The position numbers and the translations under genes are program-made. From assembly GCF_017301735.1 (NCBI RefSeq), contig NZ_CP071090.1:1984001-2048000 (forward strand): a DNA stretch of 64,000 nucleotides, read 5' to 3'. A model generated the notes under the pieces. It did not search any database. It was not told the origin of the DNA and saw nothing but the letters and a program-made list of their open reading frames with translations. This DNA comes from Pyxidicoccus parkwaysis. GTDB lineage: Bacteria > Myxococcota > Myxococcia > Myxococcales > Myxococcaceae. Of the stretch, positions 18,724 through 26,919 are shown piece by piece. The first letter of the stretch is position 1; every line of letters starts with the position of its first letter.

Positions 18724-18758
18724 GCCCTACGGTCGGCAAACCGTAAGGGCTCTTTTTT
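18724..18758 (+). terminator. Intrinsic terminator, plus strand
   Basis: Stem GCCCTACGGT / ACCGTAAGGGC (one bulged A), loop CGGCAA, followed by TCTTTTTT. This is a textbook Rho-independent terminator. With the one at 18523 it insulates the structured non-coding block to the right. Confidence 0.75.
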
Positions 18759-18873
18759 CCCGACTGATGAGAATGGTGTGCTCTTCGGTGTTGCACCTCC
18801 TTGAGTGGTCAGCACTCAGCCTTAGCACCTGCCCTCGCACCCATCAAGTCTAGTTTGGGCTGGTGCTACAGGT

Positions 18874-19634
18874 CGTCAGGCTGCGTTCGAACGCGATCGT
18901 GGACGCGATCCCGGAGCTGGCCTGACGAAGTGTTTTCCCCAAGGAAAAGGGGTGTTTGACAGCAACCCGGGTCCGGGAAGCCGCTGTCCAGCAGGTCTCG
19001 CCCTCCGGGGGCTCAAAGGCACTGGCCCAGCGCTCGCGTCACATGCGTAAACCGCGCGTTACGCATAAGACCTGTGGGGTTGGATCCATGTGGAGCAGGC
19101 ATGCACCACATGGATCGTCGGTGAGCCCGGAATCGTCGTTTTGGGCTCAAAAACCAGCTGAAAACTGGCTTGGAGATGAGGCAGTCGCTGCATGCCGTCC
19201 CGTTGCCCGATTGCAATTACTGCCAGAGAACTGACTCTCGCTCTCCGTCGTATCAAGTAGGGAATCGCCGGGCGCGGTGTGCAGGTCTGCACGGAAAGCA
19301 GCCGATGCCTCCTGGAGTGTCGCAGACGGACAACACGCGGTTACGCCCGCGGCGGCGTCCTCGCCCAGGGCGGCGAATCCCTCAACTGCTTCGCAAACGC
19401 CAAGGACGGCTTCCTGTGCCCGAATCGTCCCGGGCGTGGGCGCTGTTGGAGGACACCTCAAGCACGCGACGCAGAGGTGGTCTCTCGTCGCACGGTCCCG
19501 TGCCGAAGCGTCACCCCTTCTCCTGAAAGACGACGGGCCCGGCCGGGGATGACGGCCGAGCCCGCATAGGCCAGGGAACGGGGAGTACCGCTGGGCAGCG
19601 CCAGTATAGCGCCCCTGCGTCCACTCGCAGGGGC
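18874..19634. ncRNA. Candidate large structured non-coding RNA (orientation uncertain)
   Basis: About 760 bp without a convincing gene but with many perfect inverted repeats. These are CGTCAGGC 18874/GCCTGACG 18920; GACAGC 18958/GCTGTC 18983; CAGGTCT 18992/AGACCTG 19068, which encloses ATGCGTAA 19043/TTACGCAT 19059; GATCCATGTGG 19083/CCACATGGATC 19106; GAGCCC 19123/GGGCTC 19143; GTGCAG 19279/CTGCAC 19287; a 10-bp stem 19466-19491; CGGGC..GGCCG 19534/CGGCC..GCCCG 19564; and GCCCCTGCG 19611/CGCAGGGGC 19626. Nested, long-range pairs look like RNA architecture rather than isolated operators. Large phage RNAs such as GOLLD and ROOL are known from prophages elsewhere; similarity to them is not claimed. 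A replication or partition locus is the alternative. Confidence 0.5.
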
Positions 19635-19645
19635 ATGGAGCCCCA

Positions 19646-20212
19646 ATGCCCTGCCTGCCTCCATTACCCCTCCCCACGCCCCCTCCACCCAGTGGCACCG
19701 CGTCTCCCTCCGAGGTGCGCCTCGTCCTGCCGTACCCGCCCAGCGCCAACACGTACTGGAAGCCCGCCCGAGGCCGCGGGCTGGTGCCCTCGGACGAGGC
19801 CAATGCGTACAAGGCCCAGGTGGCGCGTGTCGCCGCGGTGGCCCGCGTGCAGCCTCTCTTCGGCCGCGTCCACCTCACCCTCACGGTGTACCGGCCGCGC
19901 CGCATTGGAGACCTCGACAACTCGCTGAAGGTGCTCAACGACGCTCTCAACGGCGTGGCGTGGTTGGACGACGATCAGGTGGTGCACATCCACGCGGACC
20001 GAGCCGACGACGCGGACAACCCCCGCGTGGAGCTCCACGCCACTGCGGAGCGCTTCGCTACCCGAGAGGAGGCGGACGCCCACCGCGACGCGAAGGCCGA
20101 GCGCGCCCGAAAGGCCCGGTTGACGAGAAACAGAAACCGGGCAGAGAGGCGGCGCAACCATGTCCGAGTCACCCCGGGCCTGCGTCTGCCCACGCGGAGG
20201 GACACCCCATGA
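19646..20212 (+). CDS. rusA: RusA-family Holliday-junction resolvase
   Basis: 188 residues. Family motifs are LPYPPSANTYWKP near the start and GDLDNSLKVLNDALNGVAWL with the catalytic Asp residues (89, 91) and Asp-rich DDDQV at 108-112. The C-terminal ~60 residues are a basic, Arg-rich extension not needed in E. coli RusA (120 residues). It resolves branched DNA during phage replication and recombination. Its TGA overlaps the next ATG. It starts just after the structured block. Confidence 0.9.
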   Translation: MPCLPPLPLPTPPPPSGTASPSEVRLVLPYPPSANTYWKPARGRGLVPSDEANAYKAQVARVAAVARVQPLFGRVHLTLTVYRPRRIGDLDNSLKVLNDALNGVAWLDDDQVVHIHADRADDADNPRVELHATAERFATREEADAHRDAKAERARKARLTRNRNRAERRRNHVRVTPGLRLPTRRDTP

Positions 20213-21132
20213 CGTGCGCCGCCTCGAAGCCCAGCCGCCCCGCCCCGCACCCGAAGGCCACCGCGCAGGTGCCGCCCGAGGTGGAGTTGGAGGCACTGCT
20301 GCACCTGTTGCGCGAGCTGCCCCGCGACTGCCCGGAATACGCGCGCACCGAGGCCCGTGTGGCCTCCCTTGTGCGCCCGTACCTGGTGCGCGTCGCCCGC
20401 GCCGTCGCCCGCGAGTGGGACGTGGCCCCGTCCGACCTCGTCCAGGAGGGGCTGGTGGCCGTCCTCCTGCGCCAGCGCCGCCGGCCCTTTGACCCGGGCC
20501 GGGCCGGGGTGGGGCGCAGCGCCTTCCCTGCCTTCGCGATGAAGCTGGGCCGGCAGGCCATGGTGCTGGCCGCCACCCGCGAGCGCTGCCCCGTCTACCT
20601 CACGGACCACGCCCGGAAGGCCCTGCGCCGCGCGAAGCGTGAGGCCCGGCAGGCCCAGACGTCGGTGCCGGACGCGCTCGCCGCCCAGGGCGTGGAAGCC
20701 GCCACCGCGCATGCGCTGGGCGACGGCACCGTCCAGGCCACCCTGCCGGTGGAGGAGCTGCTCGGCCTCGCTGCCGGCTCGGGGGGGCCGGAGCGTGCCG
20801 CCCTCCAGGCCCGCGCCATGGCTGCCCTACACGCGCTGCCGCGCCTGCAGAGGCTGGCCGTCGCCGCGACCGTCGGCGTGGGCCAGCCCGAAGGCAAGGC
20901 CGCCACGGAGAGGACGCTGGCCGTGCAGCTCCACCTCACCCAGGCCCGCGTCCGCAGACTGCGCACCCAGGGCCTGCGCCGCCTGCGCGAGCTGCTCGCC
21001 GTCCACGACGCCGCACCGGCCCGCGCGGGGAGCGTGCGCCGTACGGGCACCGCGGCGGCCCGGCAAGGCCAGCCCGCAACCCTTGCTCTTCGCCAGCTCA
21101 AGCTGCGGCTCGGCGCCGGTGCGGGGGCGTAG
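20209..21132 (+). CDS. Second phage sigma-70-like factor
   Basis: 307 residues. Residues ~50-115 resemble region 2 (ARTEARVASLVRPYLVRVAR, WDVAPSDLVQEGLVAVLL, FPAFAMKLGRQAMV). Residues ~210-265 resemble region 4 with a helix-turn-helix (TERTLAVQLHLTQARVRRLR). The C-terminal ~45 residues are a basic Ala-rich tail. It differs strongly from the 11702 protein and may control late transcription. It overlaps rusA by 4 bp. Confidence 0.65.
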   Translation: MTCAASKPSRPAPHPKATAQVPPEVELEALLHLLRELPRDCPEYARTEARVASLVRPYLVRVARAVAREWDVAPSDLVQEGLVAVLLRQRRRPFDPGRAGVGRSAFPAFAMKLGRQAMVLAATRERCPVYLTDHARKALRRAKREARQAQTSVPDALAAQGVEAATAHALGDGTVQATLPVEELLGLAAGSGGPERAALQARAMAALHALPRLQRLAVAATVGVGQPEGKAATERTLAVQLHLTQARVRRLRTQGLRRLRELLAVHDAAPARAGSVRRTGTAAARQGQPATLALRQLKLRLGAGAGA

Positions 21133-21134
21133 CC

Positions 21135-21491
21135 ATGCCCGTCCTTGAGGCCACCCGGGACGGCACCTGCACCGCCGCTGCGTGCGGCGGGCGCATCCGC
21201 AAGGGAGAGCTGTGCTGGTTCGAGTCCGCCACCGGCACTCGCCACCTGGAGAGGGCCTGCCGTGACGCGCCTGCTGGCATCCGCCCCAACCGCCGTGCGG
21301 CGGCGTGCGCCTCGTGCGGTAGGTGGGTGAAGTCCGGCGAGGGCCACCTTGCCGTGACGGAGAAAGGCACCCGGAAGACGTACGCGGTGACGTGCGCGCC
21401 TGCGTGTCCAGCGCAGCGAAGCGATGAGAACCCGGGACGCGAGCTACTTCGTGGCTGTATCGGCCGTCGCACCTTCTTCAGACGGGGTTGA
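21135..21491 (+). CDS. Zinc-binding phage protein
   Basis: 118 residues, starting 2 bp after the sigma-like gene. Cys pairs occur at residues ~12-17, ~53-56 and ~82-86, with RIRKGELCWFESATGTRHLE between; this recalls PARP-type or treble-clef zinc modules. No known family can be assigned. Its 3' end overlaps the convergent gene at 21444 by 48 bp. Confidence 0.55.
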   Translation: MPVLEATRDGTCTAAACGGRIRKGELCWFESATGTRHLERACRDAPAGIRPNRRAAACASCGRWVKSGEGHLAVTEKGTRKTYAVTCAPACPAQRSDENPGRELLRGCIGRRTFFRRG

Positions 21492-21902
21492 CTTCGCCTC
21501 GTCCAACTCCTTCAGCGCGAATAGGCAGTCAGTCATGTGCGGGACCATCTTCTCCATCTCTGCTTTCGGCAGCTCCTTCATGTGGGCGGTGAACTGGGCG
21601 AAGTAGATCTGAGCCTCGATAGCGCGGTTGTACGCCCTGGAGAGCTTTTGCATGGAATCGAGGAGTTGCTTCTTGGACTCGCGCGCCGCAGCGAAGTCCC
21701 CCGCCTCGATGGCTTTCTGGGTCTCAGCGTTTGCGCCGTCTACGAGCTGCCCGAATCGAGCGACGTCGTCGGCAATCTTCACCGTCTCTCGGAACTGCTT
21801 GCACTGCTTGCGGACCTCGGCCGGCTTGAAGGAGGGGGCCGACTGGGCCAGGGCTTGCGTGGAAAGAAGAACGACGAGAACAGCAAAGCGGTATAGGCGC
21901 AT
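21444..21902 (-). CDS. Secreted helical protein, unknown (cargo gene)
   Basis: 152 residues with a clear signal peptide (MRLYRFAVLVVLLSTQALAQ, cleavage after ALA). A helical body has two Cys (39 and ~130). No family is recognised. It is transcribed against the flanking phage genes, as expected for a lysogenic-conversion gene expressed from the prophage. Confidence 0.6.
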   Translation of the reverse strand: MRLYRFAVLVVLLSTQALAQSAPSFKPAEVRKQCKQFRETVKIADDVARFGQLVDGANAETQKAIEAGDFAAARESKKQLLDSMQKLSRAYNRAIEAQIYFAQFTAHMKELPKAEMEKMVPHMTDCLFALKELDEAKSTPSEEGATADTATK

Positions 21903-21973
21903 GGTCTGACGTTACCGCCGGGATGGGCTGCGAGGGCAACGGGGAACGCGTCCATAGGAGGGGGAAGGATGTC

Positions 21974-22236
21974 ATGCTTCGTCGTCTTGTTGCCGTTGCT
22001 GTCCTCTCCTCGGCGCAGCCTGTGTTGGGGAAGCGTCTGCTCCCGCCGTGGACGATACGCAGTCGGCGGTGTCGCCCGACGGTGGACCGCCACCATGCCT
22101 CTCGGACGAGTTCGTCGGGCATTCGAAGAACGGTGTCTTGGCCTGCGCGGGTTTGCCCTGCGGAGTCCTCATGACGGAGACTTGGCATTGGTGGAGCGAC
22201 GATTGTGCTTATCCAGCATGTGCCGAGTGGTGGTGA
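21974..22236 (+). pseudogene. Secreted Cys-rich protein gene broken by a 1-bp frameshift
   Basis: ATG 21974 opens MLRRLVAVAVLSSAQPVLG, a signal peptide, then the frame goes out of register at TTGGGGAAG (~22026). The +1 frame continues EASAPAVDDTQSAVSPDGGP and a Cys/Trp-rich mature part to a TGA at 22236 (87 residues if repaired, six Cys). Either sequencing lost a G in the run or the gene is decayed. Good AAGG ribosome site upstream. Confidence 0.5.
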
Positions 22237-22821
22237 TGCCGCACTATGTCTAGTTCACGGATGGCACCGTAACAAACACAGCGGTGAGAGCCGGAGACCC
22301 AGTGGGGCACCCATGACTGGGGTCGACAAGACCCTTCTGCATGAATGGCCGTGCTGCCGTTTCGTCTCTAAGGCTGACAGAGATCGGGCTTGGAAAGGCC
22401 ACGAATCGAGATCGGCACCCGAAGTAGCGTCAAGTTGGGTTTGCTCCTCATGGTCGAAAAGTGCTCAAATGCCAACAGGGCATTCAAAGAAATGCCCTCA
22501 AGGAGGACTTCCACGCGTGACAACCCTAAACACAGCGCGCAGTGAGGAGGGGATGGAAGCACCCATCCTGGTGGATGGGCGAATCCCAGTCGAACCTGGG
22601 ATCTCCATGTCGAATATTTGGTGTGGACCGTCTCCCCGTCCCGGCCCCAAGCCGCGACCGCCCCCCAAGCCGCGACCGCCCCCCAAGCCTCGTCGGTTTA
22701 GCAATGGAGCGGTGTAGCTCAACTTGAGCGTAAATAGAGTCTGCCTGCCGTCCCATGCATCGATGCGCAGCGTCGCCAATTCAGGGAAAATATTAGCAGA
22801 CTAAAATAGGGGATGACAACT
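22237..22821. other. Mostly non-coding stretch with an 18-bp tandem repeat
   Basis: No convincing gene in 585 bp. It contains 2.5 copies of CCCCAAGCCGCGACCGCC (22645-22689) and a hairpin CCCATCC-TGGT-GGATGGG near 22562. Two overlapping open frames span the repeat (plus 22205-22717, minus 22498-22779); neither has a ribosome site or recognisable sequence. A/T content rises towards 22800, where the promoter of the next gene probably lies. Confidence 0.45.
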
Positions 22822-23604
22822 ATGAACCCACGCAGTCGACACTCACGCGGTCGTTCCTCCATTTGCTTGTTTGCATCGATTGCGGCTGTTTCAGGGACTG
22901 CATGCGTGCACCGATACGACATGCGGGACCTGACGCCAACACCCGCCGAAATGGAAGCCGCCTCCACGCTAAATTATCCTCCGCCTAAGGCGGACGAAGT
23001 GCCCGACAGGGTGAATATTATCAATTCCAACTGGCCCAAGATTGATGCGCGATGCACGAAAGTGAGGGCCGCGATGCTCAGCGAGGCCGACGGAACATCG
23101 GCCAAGAACTCCGCCATTGGAGCGGTTTTTGCGGGGCTCACGGCTGGACTTGCTGCGGCAAGCGGTCTTTATGCCTCAATAAAGGGCGATGATGCAAACC
23201 ACACGGTAACCGCACTGCTCGCTTTCGGCGCCACCGGAACGTCAGTGCCCACTTTCTTTTATTTCGGAAGTGACGACAGGGAAAAGATTGTCCGCCAGAG
23301 AATTGGCGTCATTGATGAGCGGCGAAGCAGAGTTGCCGATGCATGGACGTCGTTCAAGGCCGTGGATAGGCAGTTTACTTCCGACAACATGGACCTTGAA
23401 GACATAGAGCGAGCGCTTGGCGCTGCCGAGCCCAATGGAGATTGCTCTCAGATTGGAGACGCAGCCAGAAAGGCTGCCTGCGAGGTGCTGATTTCAAAGC
23501 GCAACGATGCGAGAAAGAAATCCCGAGAAACGACTCTGCTGTGGCACCAAGCCACAGATGCGCTTGATGATGCGGTTATTAAGCTCAGCGAAGCCTGTCG
23601 CTAG
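22822..23604 (+). CDS. Membrane lipoprotein-like cargo gene
   Basis: 260 residues. The N-terminal signal ends in SGTAC (candidate lipidated Cys at ~28). Two further hydrophobic segments lie near residues 95-120 and 130-150, followed by a charged helical C-terminal half. No family is recognised. ATG 22822 is chosen because GGGG lies 9 bp upstream; an ATG at 22813 is also in frame. Base composition is clearly more A/T-rich than the flanking phage genes, suggesting recent acquisition. Confidence 0.55.
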   Translation: MNPRSRHSRGRSSICLFASIAAVSGTACVHRYDMRDLTPTPAEMEAASTLNYPPPKADEVPDRVNIINSNWPKIDARCTKVRAAMLSEADGTSAKNSAIGAVFAGLTAGLAAASGLYASIKGDDANHTVTALLAFGATGTSVPTFFYFGSDDREKIVRQRIGVIDERRSRVADAWTSFKAVDRQFTSDNMDLEDIERALGAAEPNGDCSQIGDAARKAACEVLISKRNDARKKSRETTLLWHQATDALDDAVIKLSEACR

Positions 23605-23663
23605 TCTTGCGTCGATGCGATGGATTGACAAGCAGAAGCATTGTTCTTTTCCTGAGCACGTCG

Positions 23664-26084
23664 CTAAGTGCCGAGCGCCGGGTACGAAATCCCTGAGAGG
23701 CTCACGAAGGCATTCCCGCCGGCCTCCAGGTGGGCCTGGCCGTTGGCGAAGATCGTGAGGCGTCCGGAGCCAGTGTTGGTCCGCACTTCGAATGTCTCCG
23801 GCCCTGCAGGCCGGTGGGCATCGATCACCGTGAAGAGATGCGAGCTGGGTGTTCCGCTACCGCCCAGCCCAATGGCCCCCCGAAGGAATACGCGGCAACC
23901 ATTCTCGATGCGGGAGCCCACCAGTTGCCTGCCGTTGGACAGGTCCGCCCCGTAGCCCGCGCCGAACGTCGGCATGGTGAATCCTGGCACCCTCGGAAGC
24001 AGCGAGGCGCGGACGCTGTCGATGATGACGTAGTACGGCAGGCCCCCGCTGTCCGTGGCGGAGACCTTGCCGATGATGATGTCAGCGAAGGATGCGGTGG
24101 AGGGAGCGATGACGGCGCTGTCCGTGCCGAGTTCCTGGAAGGACGCGAGCGAAATCGCCCCCACGGTTGCCGCAACCGTCGTGGAGACGTAGGCGCCCCA
24201 CCTGTCGAACCAATTCACGTAGATGGCAACGTCCCTTCCCGAGGACGGGGGCTGGATGAGCACGACGGCGCTGATGAAGAAGCGCTCCCCGCCACGAACG
24301 ACGAAGCGCTGCGCCTGAATGCGCGAGAGGCGGGCCGTCGCTTCGAGGCGGACCGCCTTGGTGCCGCTGAACACCGTGCCGGTTTCCAGGTTTGCGTCCG
24401 CGCCCCAGGTGCCGTTCGCCATTGTCCACGTGTCGGGTGGGGCGCCCGGCGTGTTGGCGGCCTCGAAGTCCGGGTTGCTGATGATGGAAGCGGTGGAGAC
24501 GAGCGGCTGCCAGTCCACCGGTGCCACATACCGCGGCGTGAGCGTCACTTCGGAGGACGGCGTGCCCACGTTGCCCTCGGCGGTACGCCCGCGCACCTTG
24601 GCATAATAGGTGATGGACGGCGTGAGGTCCGACACCTCGAAGCGCGTGGTGGACTGCGCCGCCTTCAGCGTGGCGTTGGATGGCGTGAAGCCCGGCGCCG
24701 AAGAGACGTGCAGCTCGTACGCGTCCCACGCGGGGCCCGTGGGCGCCGGGGTGAAGGACACCACCGCGCCGCTCGGCTTGGGGACGACGGAGAGGTTTCT
24801 CGGCGCATCCGGGCCGGTGAGCTTCGAGAGGAGGGCCACGCCTGGGGCCGCGTCGCGCTCCATCCATGCCGTGCGCGAGATGCTCGGCCGCCCGCGCAGC
24901 TTCAATGACGTCTTCTCCAACCCGTCCGAGGTGAAGGCGTGGTTGACGGAGACGACGGCGAGCATCTGCGGCGTGTCCAGGGACATGCCGTCCGGCAGCA
25001 GCGACACTATGTCGCCCACCTGGAGCGGCCAGAAGGAGGCGCGTAGGGACACCTCCACCTCCAGCGCGGAGTCGGACAGGTCGGCGATGGCCGCGTCCGC
25101 CAGGCGCTGCGCCTCCGCGGTCGAATTGATGTTGCTATTCGAGGCCTCCGTCACCTGCATGTAGCGGCGGTTGTACTCGGTGACGCTGGAGGGGTTGGTG
25201 CTCGTCACCGTCTTCCGCTTCGGCAGGTTGGTGCCATCCCTGTCCGCGTAGTCGCTGTAGACGACCTCCACCACGTTGCGGATTTCGGCCAGCGACTTCC
25301 GCACCACCGGCAGCTCGACGTAGTCGTCCGGCCCAAAGGTCCACACAGGCGTGGACGCCAGGCGGTCCGGGCTGCGCAGCATGAGGAGGAAGCCGAAGCC
25401 GTCCAACCACACCTGCCGCACTTCCCAGCCGAGCTGGGCGGCGAGCTGCTGCAGGGCCTCGTAGACGGGCACGCGCTTCTGCGTGAAGCGGCCCAACTGC
25501 CACATCGGGTCCACCGACGTGTAGAGGGTGGCCACTCCGCCATTCTCCGCGAGGATGGAGGCCATGACGTCCTGAACGGCCACGCCCACCGAGTCGTTGC
25601 CGTAATTGCGCTCGGCTTCGATGAAGGTGTCCTGGAGGAGCCCGCCGTAGTAGTCGCGGCCATCGAAGCGCAGCTCCTCGGGCCCGAAGTCTACGGAATC
25701 GACGCGTCCCCAGAAGACTTCCCGCCAGTCGGAGGGGGAAGGCAGCTGGCCCGCAGGCAGGCTGGCCACGTCGACGAGGAACTGCCTGCCTTCCTTCAAC
25801 AGCGGCGCGAAGCTGCCGCTGCCCGTGTAGTTGACGGCGCTGCCACCCACCATGGGCGAGAGGGACGTCACGCCGCCCGGCCCGTTGCGCCGCGCAGACA
25901 CCGTGGCCTGCGCCACGGGCGTGTCCGTCGACTCATTCCAGGTGACGCCCAGGAGCCAGTCCTGGCCGAGCAGCGCGCCCAGGTCCACGTCCGTCAGGTC
26001 AGGCCGGCGCACGCGCACGCGCAGGTGCGTCACGTAGGTGTGCGTGCGGAGGGTGCTCGCTTCCTGTGCCGTTAGCGTCCTCAC
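23664..26084 (-). CDS. Phage tail tip / receptor-binding protein with fibronectin type III domain
   Basis: 806 residues from a GTG overlapping the previous stop (GTGA). Residues ~1-400 resemble baseplate-hub or tip proteins (VRRPDLTDVDLGALLGQDWL; VGDIVSLLPDG). Residues ~445-540 are a fibronectin III domain (APRNLSVVPKPSGAVVSFTP). Residues ~550-690 are a carbohydrate-binding-like beta-sandwich (SNPDFEAANTPGAPPDTWTM). The C-terminus is tail-fibre-like. It is the last gene of the late operon and probably determines host adsorption. Confidence 0.75.
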   Translation of the reverse strand: MRTLTAQEASTLRTHTYVTHLRVRVRRPDLTDVDLGALLGQDWLLGVTWNESTDTPVAQATVSARRNGPGGVTSLSPMVGGSAVNYTGSGSFAPLLKEGRQFLVDVASLPAGQLPSPSDWREVFWGRVDSVDFGPEELRFDGRDYYGGLLQDTFIEAERNYGNDSVGVAVQDVMASILAENGGVATLYTSVDPMWQLGRFTQKRVPVYEALQQLAAQLGWEVRQVWLDGFGFLLMLRSPDRLASTPVWTFGPDDYVELPVVRKSLAEIRNVVEVVYSDYADRDGTNLPKRKTVTSTNPSSVTEYNRRYMQVTEASNSNINSTAEAQRLADAAIADLSDSALEVEVSLRASFWPLQVGDIVSLLPDGMSLDTPQMLAVVSVNHAFTSDGLEKTSLKLRGRPSISRTAWMERDAAPGVALLSKLTGPDAPRNLSVVPKPSGAVVSFTPAPTGPAWDAYELHVSSAPGFTPSNATLKAAQSTTRFEVSDLTPSITYYAKVRGRTAEGNVGTPSSEVTLTPRYVAPVDWQPLVSTASIISNPDFEAANTPGAPPDTWTMANGTWGADANLETGTVFSGTKAVRLEATARLSRIQAQRFVVRGGERFFISAVVLIQPPSSGRDVAIYVNWFDRWGAYVSTTVAATVGAISLASFQELGTDSAVIAPSTASFADIIIGKVSATDSGGLPYYVIIDSVRASLLPRVPGFTMPTFGAGYGADLSNGRQLVGSRIENGCRVFLRGAIGLGGSGTPSSHLFTVIDAHRPAGPETFEVRTNTGSGRLTIFANGQAHLEAGGNAFVSLSGISYPALGT

Positions 26085-26911
26085 GCCGGCACCTCCATCA
26101 GCTCGAAGGCGAAGGACTCCGCGACGACGCGTGTGCTGCCTTCCCAGAGCTCCACCGCGTCCCCGTCCTTCGCGGTTCCCAGCACTCGAGCTGGCTTGTG
26201 TAGCCCGTCGCCTGTGGCGCGGTGGTGGGGCAGCGGGCCGAAAGCCGCTGTCGACGCATACCAGGGTGCCACCCACACGTCTGGAATCACGTACGGCAGC
26301 GCCACCAGGTCATCCACCTGTAGGGGCACATTGCTGGGGTTGTTGGGGAAGCCGCTCGGCGCTTGGAGCTTCACGGCGCCACCTGTGAAGGCGGCATACG
26401 TACCGTCCGAAGCGACGATGAAGCCCGAGTTCGGCGTGGCGGCGTTGAGCACGCCGTTTCTAGCGATGAAGCGTCCGGGCCGGTGGATGTAGTGCGTCCA
26501 TGCGCTGGCCGTCGTGAGTTTGGCCCAGTACGCCACCGTCCACTCCGCCCCCAGCCCCGTGGCCCAGGAAACGGCCGCCCCCGGCTGCATCTTCAGCTGG
26601 CCCGTGCCGAACTTCGCACTGCCCGCCTCCACGGCGGCGGTGCCCGTCACGGTGGCGAGGAGGCCGCGGCTGGACACCGTGCTGCTGTCGAAGCTCCACG
26701 AATCCCCGTCGCCGTTGATGAGGGCGCGCAGTAGCGCCGCGTCCGCGAGCTTCAGCGGCGCTGTCTCTGCGGAGTACGTCATCAGCGTCTTCCGGACGGA
26801 GGAGTAGGGGAAGCCGGAGAAGGCGCGCGCCTTCGTGCCCATGAGGGTGGGCTGGTAGCGCCACGACTTGAGGCACATCAACGGAATGCCGGAGAGCGCT
26901 AGGAAGGCCAT
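26081..26911 (-). CDS. Distal tail protein with LamG-like domain
   Basis: 276 residues. A short N-terminal tail domain is followed by a concanavalin/LamG-like fold (~60-190: WSFDSSTVSSRGLLATVTG; AEWTVAYWAKLTTASAWTHY). It sits between tape measure and tip protein, where siphoviruses encode Dit. The fold call is pattern-based. Confidence 0.6.
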   Translation of the reverse strand: MAFLALSGIPLMCLKSWRYQPTLMGTKARAFSGFPYSSVRKTLMTYSAETAPLKLADAALLRALINGDGDSWSFDSSTVSSRGLLATVTGTAAVEAGSAKFGTGQLKMQPGAAVSWATGLGAEWTVAYWAKLTTASAWTHYIHRPGRFIARNGVLNAATPNSGFIVASDGTYAAFTGGAVKLQAPSGFPNNPSNVPLQVDDLVALPYVIPDVWVAPWYASTAAFGPLPHHRATGDGLHKPARVLGTAKDGDAVELWEGSTRVVAESFAFELMEVPA

Positions 26912-26919
26912 GGCGGGTA

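Noticed and set aside
18933..18952. TTTTCCCC-AAGG-AAAAGGGG as an 8-bp hairpin
   Set aside because: It is a mirror repeat; only CCCC/GGGG can pair.
19147..19950. 267-codon minus-strand frame over the structured block and rusA start
   Set aside because: Runs through the perfect hairpins and opposite rusA, no ribosome site, no family.
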